Positions 40,204 through 48,733 of a DNA stretch of 48,811 bases are shown here, piece by piece (the stretch's first letter is position 1; each line of letters starts with the position of its first letter). Below the pieces are notes generated by a model. It worked only from the letters and a program-made list of their open reading frames with translations, was not told the origin of the DNA and did no database searches. This stretch comes from Chthoniobacteraceae bacterium (GTDB lineage Bacteria > Verrucomicrobiota > Verrucomicrobiia > Chthoniobacterales > Chthoniobacteraceae): contig CANJNZ010000028.1 in assembly GCA_947476045.1 (NCBI GenBank), positions 1 to 48,811 on the forward strand, written 5' to 3'. Position numbers and translations under genes: made by a program.

Positions 40204-40871
40204 GCCCGTTTCTTCTTCGGCGCATTGTTCGCGCTGGGACACAGCATGGCAAGTTCACACTCAGAACATTCCGGCTTGCGCGCCTTGCATCGCCGGCGGC
40301 CATGCCAGATCAGCCAGTGGCTGAAAAGCGCCCATTGTTCGCAAGCAATCAGGCCCATCAGATCAGTTTCTATTTTCTCCGGCGTCGTTGCTTTGGAAAG
40401 CCCGAGCCGCTGACTGAGTCGCGAGACATGAGTGTCCACTACCACTCCCACATTCATTTCATATGCGTTGCCTAGAACGACATTTGCGGTCTTGCGGCCC
40501 ACTCCGGCGAGCTGCGTCAATTCATCCATCGTGCGCGGCACTTCGCCGCCGTGCCGGGCAACGAGCGCAGTGCAGCAGGCTTTGATGTTTTTCGCCTTGG
40601 CGCGGAAAAATCCCGTCGTCTTCACAAGTTCCTCCAGTTGCTCGATGGGAAGTGCGTCAAAGTCTGCGGCGGTCTTGCAGACGCGGAAAAGCTCCATTGT
40701 CACAATGTTCACGCGCTTGTCGGTGCATTGCGCGCTGAGGATGGTGGCGATGAGCAGCTCGAGCGGAGTTTTATAATCCAACTCACAGTGCGCATCAGGA
40801 TAAGCTCCCGCTAGAGCACGGCAAATCGCTGCTGCACGAGTTGCAAGGGCGGGGGAACTCTCGCGGCGCAT
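40200..40871 (-). CDS. nth: Endonuclease III
   Basis: Endonuclease III, a base-excision-repair DNA glycosylase/AP lyase for oxidised pyrimidines. The 223-residue product is of normal length. The helix-hairpin-helix LAGVGRKTANVVLGNA contains the catalytic lysine K127, and the conserved aspartate D146 is in VVVDTHVSRLSQRLGL. The 4Fe-4S cluster has the classic spacing C195-x6-C202-x2-C205-x5-C211. The start ATG overlaps the stop of the small lipoprotein gene by one base (TAATG), and the stop overlaps the next start in ATGA. It sits between envelope and sensory genes, an unusual place for a repair enzyme. Confidence 0.96.
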   Translation of the reverse strand: MRRESSPALATRAAAICRALAGAYPDAHCELDYKTPLELLIATILSAQCTDKRVNIVTMELFRVCKTAADFDALPIEQLEELVKTTGFFRAKAKNIKACCTALVARHGGEVPRTMDELTQLAGVGRKTANVVLGNAYEMNVGVVVDTHVSRLSQRLGLSKATTPEKIETDLMGLIACEQWALFSHWLIWHGRRRCKARKPECSECELAMLCPSANNAPKKKRA

Positions 40872-41125
40872 TACTTTTTCTTCGCTTCGAGCTGGGCGGC
40901 TTTTTGAAGTGCCTCTCCAGCGCGTGGGTGTTCCGGAAACTGCTGTGCCAGAATTTTGTAATTTTTTACCGCCTCCGCCCTCTTGGTTTCCCGAATGTCG
41001 GCGCGCAGTTCTTCGCTCTTCTGTTCCGCAGTTTTTTCACCGCAACCGGTGAGAAAATACGAAGCACTGATGACGGCAAGGACCGCAAGTTGTCGGGAAA
41101 TATGAAAAGGATTTAGTTTAAACAT
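40871..41125 (-). CDS. Small lipoprotein with one TPR-like unit
   Basis: An 84-residue product with a lipoprotein signal: MFKLNPFHISRQLAVLAVIS, then ASYFLTGCGEKTAEQ with the lipobox cysteine at C28. The mature part is a charged helical stretch (EQKSEELRADIRETKRAEAV) followed by one TPR-like helix pair (NYKILAQQFPEHPRAGEALQ). It is probably outer-membrane anchored. It follows the long TPR protein after 17 bases and may work with it, for example as a BamD-like or scaffold partner; this is inference. The stop overlaps the nth start by one base. Confidence 0.75.
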   Translation of the reverse strand: MFKLNPFHISRQLAVLAVISASYFLTGCGEKTAEQKSEELRADIRETKRAEAVKNYKILAQQFPEHPRAGEALQKAAQLEAKKK

Positions 41126-41142
41126 AGCTTGGGGCTTTCTGG

Positions 41143-44100
41143 TTATTTTTGAACCTCGGCGGGTTTAGCACTCTCTTTTTCGGCGGGCTTTCCGGCAGGC
41201 TTTTCCACATTGGCTGCATCCGGCTTCGCTGCCGGTTTTACATCCTTGTCCGGAGCTGCTTTTGGATCTTTTGGCCCGCTGGCTTTTGCATCCTTGTCAG
41301 CCGGTGCCTTTGGATCTTTCGCCGCTCCGGGCTTCGCATTTTTGTCGGCAGGAGCCTTGGGATCCTTTGGATCCCCTGGTTTAGTTTTTTCGGTTTCTGC
41401 CTTCACCTTATCCGCTGCAGCTTTTACTGCTGCCGCAGCTTTGTCGTTTGCGGCTTTTCTCTCAAGCGGAGTCAGGACTTTGATTTCTCCATTGGCTTGT
41501 TTTTCGAGGATTTGAGCGCCCTTCCATAGGCCGTCTCCTGCGATTCTCGGCACGGACTGGAACCGGCTGGAGATTTTCAAATAGGCTCCCACCGCGCTGT
41601 CATAATCCTTCAATTCCTCGTAGAGCCGGCCCATGAGGAAAAGCGCCTTGGCCTGTAGGTCAAAGGTCTTCGTGTTCGACATTTTTACGATGTCGGCAAG
41701 CCTTTGCAGGCGTTCACGGAGAGCGGCTTCTTCCTTTAATGTTCCCCTTTCGAGATCTCCGAGAATGACGCCGTAATCGGCCTCCATTTTCTTTGCGGAC
41801 TTGGGATATTTCTCTGCCAATTCACTGAACTTGGCACCAGCGGCGGCATTATTTCCCTGTTCCTGCAGTTCCTTACCTTCCCAATAAAGTGCGACCGCTC
41901 GCGCCTCAGCCAGGACATTCGCGGGGATGCTCTTGCTGTCTTCCGGATGCTCCGCGTTCATGCGCTTCATAATCTTGGAAACGTCGTCGTGTTTCTTCGC
42001 ATCAAAAAGCCCGCTGATATAGCGGTCGTAATCCAGCGGTGAAAAAGTTGGCGCAACACTGCCATCCTTGTCTTTGACGGCCTCCGGGACGTTACGAATG
42101 GCGTCCTCAATCACGTCGTAGGACCGCTTGGGATCGGCTTCCAAAAGAAACTCTGAAAGTTTTGCCTGGATTCGTCCTTTCACGATCGGGTCAGTGCCAT
42201 ATTTTACGGCGAGATCTTTAAAATACGACTCCACTTGGGCGGCATCCGTCTGCTGCGCCTTCACTCGCGCAATCTGCAACTTCACCAAGCGCTCCAATCC
42301 TTCGCCGAGACGCGAACCCTTGGGATAGTTTTTGAGTTGGCGCTCGATGGCGGCGATCACGTTGTCCACTATCTTCTGCCATGTGAGTTTCTGCTCGGGC
42401 GTGAGGGCCATGAAGGGCGGCATTTTTCTCAGTTCGTCGAGCCAGCGGTCTGCAATTTTCAGCAAAGCCGAATCGCCGCGCTTCACCTTCAGATCTTTAG
42501 CCATCTCATAATCCACAAAGCTATAGAGCTTCAGTGAACCGGCTTCGAGATCCTGAATGCTTGCTTTGCCTGCTGGAACTGTCTTCCCGTTGGCATCGGT
42601 CTTGGTGTTCAAGGAGCCCGCAAAGAGAAGCTCCGCCATGTTGCCGTAGGCGTAATATACGTTCTCGTGCGTGGGATACTTCGCAACGAATTCCTCCATC
42701 AGCTTCATGCACATCGGGTAATCGGGCTTCTCGTTGTAGATCTCAAAAATCTTGAAAAGCACCCCGGGCGCCGCCTCGCTCTCCGGCCATTTTTCAAGCA
42801 GGACGCGATAAGCTTTGATGGCATCCTCTTTGAGTTTGGGATCTTTTTCACCCAATTGCGTAAGGCATCGGGCGAGGAGATATTGTGCCACCGGGATGTT
42901 CGCTTTGGTGCTATCGCTCTTGCCGCTGCCATCTCCATATTTTGCGATGAATTGCTCCAGCTCCGTCTTCCCCTTGGCCGGTTCTTTTTCGGCGTGAATT
43001 TGCGCCATCGCAAACCACGAGTCCTCCGCCTTTGCATGCGTTGGAAATTTGTCGCGCACTTTCTGGAAAGTGATCAACGCATTATCCACATCCGCCGCAA
43101 CCCCCTCCTCCTTGCCTTTCTTTTGCAGGATTGTGGCCTTGAGGAAAAGAGTCTCCGCCTCGACTTCGGTGGTGAGAGTGGTGGTGGTGAGCACTTTTTC
43201 GACAAGCTCACTCGCCTTTGCGTAATCACCTTTCTTCAGCGCGACCGCGCAGAGGATGCGGAGCGATTCGGGTGCGAAGCGCCAGTCTTTGTAGTCCTCA
43301 AATCCTTGGTTGATGATTTCCTCCGCCTTCTCCGGCTTATCCTTGTCCACCAGGACATTTGCCACGATGAGCGCCAGGTTGTCCCCTATCTCGTTACCTT
43401 TGTATGCCGTGCGGAAAGCTTCGTAAGTCTCAAGGGCCTTGTCCGCATTTTTTTGATCCGCGTAGGTGAGACAGAGCATGGAAGCCACATTCGCCGCAGC
43501 ATCCTTGTCCTTCTCAAACACTTCTTTTTGCATCTGCAAAGCGCGCAGCAACACACGGCACTCGTCGTTCTTTTTCAAAAAGAGAAAAATTCGCGCGATG
43601 GCGAGACGCGCCGCGAGATACTGATCCTGTCCCTTTTTGTAGCCCTCGATTTTTTCCGTCTCGATACCGATCAGGTTTTCGATGCGGTTCTTCATCGGCA
43701 TATATTCCGGCGTGCCGGGCGCGATCATCGTCAGGGCTTGTTCGAGCCGTTTGATTTTTTCCTCCTGTGTGCCCACCACCTCTTCGACGCTCCGCACAGA
43801 GCGAAAAGCCTGCAGCCCCGCATTCATCAATTCCATCTGTCTCGCCTTGGTCTTTTCCTCGTCTTTGATGTTTACATGCTGGCTTCGCATAAGCTGCATC
43901 TGGCCGATGAAGAAAGTGGCATCATTTTGCAGGGCAACATCGCCGCTGCCTTGGTAGGTCGCCACGAGTGCGGATTCTGCGAGATCAAATGCAGCCAGTC
44001 CTTTTCTCACTTCCTCCGGTCCCGCCTCCTTGCCCGCCTTTGCCTTCAGCAGTGTGGCTCCCTGGATGAACTGGGCCTTTCCAATCCACATTTGTGAATC

Positions 44101-44718
44101 CCAGCGCAGCGGGCTGTTGGGATACTTTTGCAGCACGACTCCGAATGCCGGAACTGCCAGATCGTAGCTCTCCATCCCGACGAGAACCTGTCCCTTCAAA
44201 AAATTCGCACTGTCGCCGTCCTTCGACTGAGGGAAGCTCGCGATGTAAGCGTCATATTCAGCCAGTGCATTTTCCAGCGCCTTCTTCCGCGCCGCTTTCT
44301 GTGTATCCGTGTCAGTCACGGGGAAGCGCTCAAAGGCCAGCATCGTCATTGCCTTGGCGATGGAAAGCTGCGCCATCGCTTTACCATCAAGCCCCACATT
44401 TTTGTCTGCAATGAGATCGCGCAACTGCTTGACGCCCTCCTCGTAGGCTTTCGACTGGATGGATACGACCGCGAGCATGAGCTTCGCATCCTTCGAGCGC
44501 GGCGAGAATGTTTTGTATTTCTCGACGAAACGCTCGAGCGCGCTTCGGGCCTCCTTCCATTTTTGAGCCTCAAAGAGCGCTCTGGCTTCATTGAATTCTT
44601 TTGCGTCACTCGCCGTTACAGGCGGTGCCGCCGGAGCCTGTGCGTAAAGTTGTGGAGCTAGCGCGCAAGCGGTGAGAATATTCGCTAAAGCGAAGAGTGC
44701 GTGTTTTGGAAAATTCAT
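41143..44718 (-). CDS. Large secreted TPR-repeat protein with repetitive charged tail
   Basis: An 1191-residue product with signal peptide MNFPKHALFALANILTACAL (cleavage near YAQ/APAA). From about residue 38 to 1080 it is built of TPR/Sel1-like helix pairs spaced 35-40 residues apart, for example EARALFEAQKWKEARSALER, ALENALAEYDAYIASFPQSK, FQKVRDKFPTHAKAEDSWFA and AYLKISSRFQSVPRIAGDGL. The last about 90 residues are a repetitive Lys/Asp/Pro/Ala tail made of PKDPKAPADK-type units. It resembles the gliding and tol-pal-associated TPR proteins of the outer envelope. It is the first gene of the leftward operon TPR-lipoprotein-nth-binding protein-kinase. The 160-base gap to the divergent cyclophilin gene must hold both promoters. 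Confidence 0.85.
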   Translation of the reverse strand: MNFPKHALFALANILTACALAPQLYAQAPAAPPVTASDAKEFNEARALFEAQKWKEARSALERFVEKYKTFSPRSKDAKLMLAVVSIQSKAYEEGVKQLRDLIADKNVGLDGKAMAQLSIAKAMTMLAFERFPVTDTDTQKAARKKALENALAEYDAYIASFPQSKDGDSANFLKGQVLVGMESYDLAVPAFGVVLQKYPNSPLRWDSQMWIGKAQFIQGATLLKAKAGKEAGPEEVRKGLAAFDLAESALVATYQGSGDVALQNDATFFIGQMQLMRSQHVNIKDEEKTKARQMELMNAGLQAFRSVRSVEEVVGTQEEKIKRLEQALTMIAPGTPEYMPMKNRIENLIGIETEKIEGYKKGQDQYLAARLAIARIFLFLKKNDECRVLLRALQMQKEVFEKDKDAAANVASMLCLTYADQKNADKALETYEAFRTAYKGNEIGDNLALIVANVLVDKDKPEKAEEIINQGFEDYKDWRFAPESLRILCAVALKKGDYAKASELVEKVLTTTTLTTEVEAETLFLKATILQKKGKEEGVAADVDNALITFQKVRDKFPTHAKAEDSWFAMAQIHAEKEPAKGKTELEQFIAKYGDGSGKSDSTKANIPVAQYLLARCLTQLGEKDPKLKEDAIKAYRVLLEKWPESEAAPGVLFKIFEIYNEKPDYPMCMKLMEEFVAKYPTHENVYYAYGNMAELLFAGSLNTKTDANGKTVPAGKASIQDLEAGSLKLYSFVDYEMAKDLKVKRGDSALLKIADRWLDELRKMPPFMALTPEQKLTWQKIVDNVIAAIERQLKNYPKGSRLGEGLERLVKLQIARVKAQQTDAAQVESYFKDLAVKYGTDPIVKGRIQAKLSEFLLEADPKRSYDVIEDAIRNVPEAVKDKDGSVAPTFSPLDYDRYISGLFDAKKHDDVSKIMKRMNAEHPEDSKSIPANVLAEARAVALYWEGKELQEQGNNAAAGAKFSELAEKYPKSAKKMEADYGVILGDLERGTLKEEAALRERLQRLADIVKMSNTKTFDLQAKALFLMGRLYEELKDYDSAVGAYLKISSRFQSVPRIAGDGLWKGAQILEKQANGEIKVLTPLERKAANDKAAAAVKAAADKVKAETEKTKPGDPKDPKAPADKNAKPGAAKDPKAPADKDAKASGPKDPKAAPDKDVKPAAKPDAANVEKPAGKPAEKESAKPAEVQK

Positions 44719-44879
44719 GGCTACGGGGTCTTGGTCTTTTTGAAAGCTACAGCAGCGGCATTACGGCGGCAAAGGACAAGCTTGTTAGGCGAAGCAGATA
44801 CCTGTGCGCAAGAAGAGGCTTCAAAAAAGCATCAGTCCCTTGCGCCTTGCGCCAACCCGTATTACTTACGCCCGCCGCC

Positions 44880-46076
44880 ATGCCCGCCCTGTTACGTATC
44901 CTTTTCATCCTTTGCCTGTGCGCTTCCCGCCTCGTCGCGCAGGACGGAATTTTTGCTGATTTCTCGACGTCGCTGGGAAATTTCACCTGCCAACTCGCCT
45001 ACGATAAAGCACCGCGCACGGTCGCCAATTTCATCTCCCTCGCCACCGGCGAGCGGGCATGGCTCGACATTCCGACCGGTTCCGCGAAACGCACTCCCTT
45101 CTATAATGGACTGACTTTTCACCGCGTCGTCAGCGGCTTTGTGATTCAGGGCGGCTCGCCAAAAGGCGACGGCACGGACGGCCCCGGCTACACGTTCAAG
45201 GACGAATTCGACCCCACGCTCCGCCACAGCGCGGCGGGCGTGCTCTCGATGGCAAACTCCGGACTGCACTCCAATGGCAGCCAGTTTTTCGTCACGCTCA
45301 CGGCGACACCCCATCTCGACGACGTCCACTCCGTTTTCGGAAATGTGACCAGCGGCCTGAACGTCGTGCAGGCCATCGGCGCAGTCGCGGTGGATGGAAA
45401 CAGCAAGCCACTCACACCGGTCGTGATGAACAGCATCACCATCCGCCGCGTCGGCGCTGCCGCAAACGCCTTCAACGCCACCACGCAAGGCCTCCCAACC
45501 GTTGGTGGTGCCGCGCCGGTGCTGGTGAAGAGCGGCGCGAACTTCACGCTGCAATTCAGCCGCACGCTCAATAGCGACTACTGGGTTTACTACGGCTCCA
45601 ACCTCACCACATGGAACCGAGCGCATTTCGGTATCTACACGACCACCGTCCCCGCTGGAAATATTGACGTCACATCCACGACCATCGGCCAGTCACGATA
45701 TTTTTACCGTGTCCCTCATATTTCCTATCCCTCAACACTCTACACGCCCCAGAGCATCGCGGGGTCCACACTCACGCTGTATATCACAAACGTCGGCACT
45801 CTGACTTACGTATTCAATGCTGCAGGCACAGCAGCAACTTGCTCCTTCAATAATGGTGCGCTTGGCAGCGTAACAAGCGGAAGTTGGGTTCAGGAAGCGT
45901 ATCGCGGACGATTTAACGTAGAGCAGCAAAACTTTGATCCTATTCAGGCAGACTGTGCTTTCTCCAGCGCATCTAGCGGCGTCATCAAAGGAACTCGTTA
46001 TATCACTCCTGCCCCACCCAATACTACCTACACGCCCGTTCCCATCACCGGCACCTTCACCTACACCACGCCGTAA
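44880..46076 (+). CDS. Secreted cyclophilin-type peptidyl-prolyl isomerase with C-terminal extension
   Basis: A 398-residue product with signal peptide MPALLRILFILCLCASRLVA. The cyclophilin domain (about residues 25-180) shows YDKAPRTVANFISLATGERA, then FYNGLTFHRVVSGFVIQGGS (the F-H-R and Q-G-G core of the active site), GPGYTFKDEF, GVLSMANSGLHSNGSQFFVT and LDDVHSVFGNVTSGLNVVQA. It catalyses cis-trans isomerisation of prolyl bonds in exported proteins. The remaining about 210 residues are Ser/Thr/Gly/Tyr-rich beta repeats (DYWVYYGSNLTTWNRAHFG, STLYTPQSIAGSTLTLYITN, GTFTYTTP at the end) and are not part of the family. The ATG at 44880 begins the signal peptide. It converges on the kinase gene with two bases between stops. 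Confidence 0.92.
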   Translation: MPALLRILFILCLCASRLVAQDGIFADFSTSLGNFTCQLAYDKAPRTVANFISLATGERAWLDIPTGSAKRTPFYNGLTFHRVVSGFVIQGGSPKGDGTDGPGYTFKDEFDPTLRHSAAGVLSMANSGLHSNGSQFFVTLTATPHLDDVHSVFGNVTSGLNVVQAIGAVAVDGNSKPLTPVVMNSITIRRVGAAANAFNATTQGLPTVGGAAPVLVKSGANFTLQFSRTLNSDYWVYYGSNLTTWNRAHFGIYTTTVPAGNIDVTSTTIGQSRYFYRVPHISYPSTLYTPQSIAGSTLTLYITNVGTLTYVFNAAGTAATCSFNNGALGSVTSGSWVQEAYRGRFNVEQQNFDPIQADCAFSSASSGVIKGTRYITPAPPNTTYTPVPITGTFTYTTP

Positions 46077-46078
46077 GC

Positions 46079-48583
46079 CTACCGCTCCGGCACGAGCACA
46101 CAGCGGAATCCGAAAATCACATCGCGCTCCGTCCGATCCACCACATCGCGGTAGCCGAGTCGCAGTTCCTCCTGCTTGCTCGTCGCCCACGAGCCGCCGC
46201 GCAACACACCCCAATCTTTTCGCTGCGTGCCGCCGTTGTAGCTATCGGCCATCCACTGCCACACGTTGCCGGTCATGTCGAAAATACCGAGCTTGTTCGC
46301 TGGGAACGTCCCCACTGGCGACGTGCGCGGAAAGCCGTCGTTGTAACCAACAATGCTTCCCGTGCGACCTGCGCCCGGCGCGAGCTTGTAGGCGGTGTCG
46401 GCGAAATTTCCCACGTTCGGCGGAGGCGGCCACGTTTTTCCCCAAGCAAAATCCCGCACGACACCATCGCGCTTTTCCGGCGTCGCCCCGCCTTCGTCAG
46501 GAAGTCCTGCGGCGGCGCTCCACTCTGCATCGGTCGGCAAGCGGTAAAGCTGACCGTCATCAAGTTTGCCCGCCTTGAATTCGTGCTGCGTAAGCCATTC
46601 GCAAAACGCCGTCGCGTCCTCCCAATTGATGCGGACGATGGGATGATTTTCATCGTGCGCAAAATCCACCGGCAACCGCGGACGCCCCGTCTCTGCCGAA
46701 TACACCGCATAATCCCGCACACGCACCGGCCAGATGCCCACGAGGATATCACCCACGGGGACAAACTTCATCCCGAGCGAATTCTCCCAAGGCTCGCCAC
46801 GTCGCGCACCCGGTCTTGCCTCGAAACGCGCTGCCGCAAAAACCTGTTTGCCTGCCTCCACCACAGCGGAAACTTCGGACGGCTTGTAGCCTTCCAGTTT
46901 TAAAACATACCGCACTTCTCCGGGTTCGAGTTCTTCGAGCAAAAGCGGTGTGCGACCCAGCGATTTCTCCCCAGCAAAAATCTCCGCACTCTGCGGTGCG
47001 CTGGTGATTTTCACACTGCCCGGACTAAACGCGAACGCCACGCCATCGGGGCTGTTGTCCTGAATTGCCCGCGTCTGCTCCGGCCACGAGCGATGCCGCG
47101 CAATGAGTTGATGCGCCCCTTCGATCAAAGTGACTTCGCACGGCGCAGCGCCCACGCGCTTGCCATCCGCGAAAATCTCCGCACCCGGTGGCGTGCTGGT
47201 GATCGCGAATTTGCGCGAACCAAACTCCAGCTTCACCGGCGTCACTCCCTGGCGCTCGACCACCAGCGGCGCACGCTTTTCGCGCCCATCATTTCGCAAA
47301 AAAACCTCGTAAGTCCCCGTCGGCAAATCTGCAAAATCCGCAGGTGTCCTCCCCGTCTTCACCACGGTCTCACCATCGCGCACTTCAAATTCACACCCGT
47401 CCGGCTTCGACTCGATCCGCGCCGCGCCCACGAGCCGCTGAAGCACCAGCTTCGGCGGATGCGCCTCGCCGTTCGCGGCGATGGTGAATTTTACATCCAC
47501 AGCCGCGTAGCCGACCTTCATCACATGGGCGACGTGCTCGCCCGCAGCCACGTCCGCAAGCCGCGCCGGGCTTTGCATCCACCGCCCTTCCAAATCTTCA
47601 AAGCGCACCTGCGCCCCCGGCGGCTCCGTCTCGATCACCACGGCCCCCTTCCCCGCCACAACTGGGACCTCCGTTTTCCACCACGCAAACGCACCAGCGC
47701 CCGCAACCAGCATCGCAGCGAGCGGCCACCAGCGACGACGCCCCGGCCTGCCCAGCAACGGACGTCCGTCGCGCACACGCACAAGGTCTTCGTGCATCTC
47801 CTCCGCCGTCGCGTATCGCTGCTTCGCATCAAAGCAGCACGCGCGCAACAACACCTCGTTCAACCTCAGCAGCAACACGCGGTCGGGCAGTTCATCGAGT
47901 CGCGTATTCACCTCGGGAAAATCGAGCCGGTCCTTCCCCATCGCGATTTCGTAAAGCACCTTCCCGAGACTGTAGAGATCGGCCTGCACCGTGCCCGGCC
48001 CCTCCGCAGGCACGTAGCCCTCCGTTCCCACAAACGACTGCTGCCCCATTGCGGAAACGAGCCCGATGTCCGCGACCTTCGGAACACCGCCGCAAAAAAT
48101 AATGTTCGCCGGTTTGATGTCGCGATGCACCAGTCCGTGTCGGTGCAGCGCCGAAAGCGCAGTAGTCAGCGATAGACCAAGCGTGATCACTTCATCCGCA
48201 GGCAGCCGCGCGACGCGCTTCAATTCGCTCTTTAACGTCTTCGGCTGATACGCAGCGGGATCAAAAATTGGTCGCTGCACCGCGTCATCCGCCAGCTCCA
48301 TCACGTAGTAAAAAAACGCATCATCATCGCTGCGCCCCACGTGCAGGATGTCCACGAAGCCCTCGTGCTCGCGCGATAGCGGCTCAAATTTTGCCATCCC
48401 CTCAAACTCCCGTTCAAACGCCCGCTCATCCTCGAAGCGCCGACGATCCACAATTTTCACCGCACGCCACGCACCCGTCAGCGAACGCGCCAGCCATATC
48501 TCGCCGTAGCTCCCGCGACCAATCGCACGCGCCACCGCATGATGCGGGACATGAGGCGGTTTGCTCGTGGTAGCGCTAGACAT
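46079..48583 (-). CDS. Ser/Thr protein kinase-PEGA-SUMF1 fusion
   Basis: An 834-residue fusion. The N-terminal eukaryotic-type kinase domain (about 15-275) has the Gly loop IGRGSYGEIW, K43 in AVKIV, HRDIKPAN with D155 and N160, and D172-I-G instead of the usual DFG. A membrane helix (RRWWPLAAMLVAGAGAFAWW) follows at 283-302. Outside the membrane come four PEGA-type repeats (for example VVIETEPPGAQVRF, FAITSTPPGAEIFADGKRVG, VKITSAPQSAEIFAGEKSLG). A SUMF1/formylglycine-generating-enzyme-like domain (601-834) has NSLGMKFVPVGDILVGIWPV, then LPTDAEWSAAAGLP, FDMTGNVWQWMADSY and GFRCVLVP; only one of the two active-site cysteines is visible. It links an outside sensor or binding region to cytoplasmic phosphorylation. 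The ATG at 48583 was chosen; a GTG lies two codons earlier. Confidence 0.93.
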   Translation of the reverse strand: MSSATTSKPPHVPHHAVARAIGRGSYGEIWLARSLTGAWRAVKIVDRRRFEDERAFEREFEGMAKFEPLSREHEGFVDILHVGRSDDDAFFYYVMELADDAVQRPIFDPAAYQPKTLKSELKRVARLPADEVITLGLSLTTALSALHRHGLVHRDIKPANIIFCGGVPKVADIGLVSAMGQQSFVGTEGYVPAEGPGTVQADLYSLGKVLYEIAMGKDRLDFPEVNTRLDELPDRVLLLRLNEVLLRACCFDAKQRYATAEEMHEDLVRVRDGRPLLGRPGRRRWWPLAAMLVAGAGAFAWWKTEVPVVAGKGAVVIETEPPGAQVRFEDLEGRWMQSPARLADVAAGEHVAHVMKVGYAAVDVKFTIAANGEAHPPKLVLQRLVGAARIESKPDGCEFEVRDGETVVKTGRTPADFADLPTGTYEVFLRNDGREKRAPLVVERQGVTPVKLEFGSRKFAITSTPPGAEIFADGKRVGAAPCEVTLIEGAHQLIARHRSWPEQTRAIQDNSPDGVAFAFSPGSVKITSAPQSAEIFAGEKSLGRTPLLLEELEPGEVRYVLKLEGYKPSEVSAVVEAGKQVFAAARFEARPGARRGEPWENSLGMKFVPVGDILVGIWPVRVRDYAVYSAETGRPRLPVDFAHDENHPIVRINWEDATAFCEWLTQHEFKAGKLDDGQLYRLPTDAEWSAAAGLPDEGGATPEKRDGVVRDFAWGKTWPPPPNVGNFADTAYKLAPGAGRTGSIVGYNDGFPRTSPVGTFPANKLGIFDMTGNVWQWMADSYNGGTQRKDWGVLRGGSWATSKQEELRLGYRDVVDRTERDVIFGFRCVLVPER

Positions 48584-48701
48584 ATGCACAGGATGACACT
48601 GCTATAGTAAAATGTAGAGTTCAGCGAGTAGACGACTCCAATATCTCGGAAGGTAGTGCAATGTAAGCGTCACGCGTGGCACCGTTGAGTAAGCGTGGTC
48701 G

Positions 48702-48733
48702 TAGATTGCGTAGTCGTTACGCTACGCAATCTA
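48702..48733. repeat. 12-bp inverted repeat at the start of the IS-encoded ORF
   Basis: TAGATTGCGTAG (48702-48713) and CTACGCAATCTA (48722-48733) are perfect complements around an eight-base loop. It ends on the first base of the ATG at 48733, so the hairpin in the RNA would mask the start codon. This may limit expression of the transposition gene when it is read from outside promoters, a known strategy in insertion sequences. Confidence 0.8.

Noticed and set aside
41220-41400. Repetitive DNA at the 3' end of the TPR gene as a mobile repeat
   Set aside because: The repeats follow the codon frame of a Lys/Asp/Pro/Ala tail and vary at third positions, so they reflect a repetitive protein tail.
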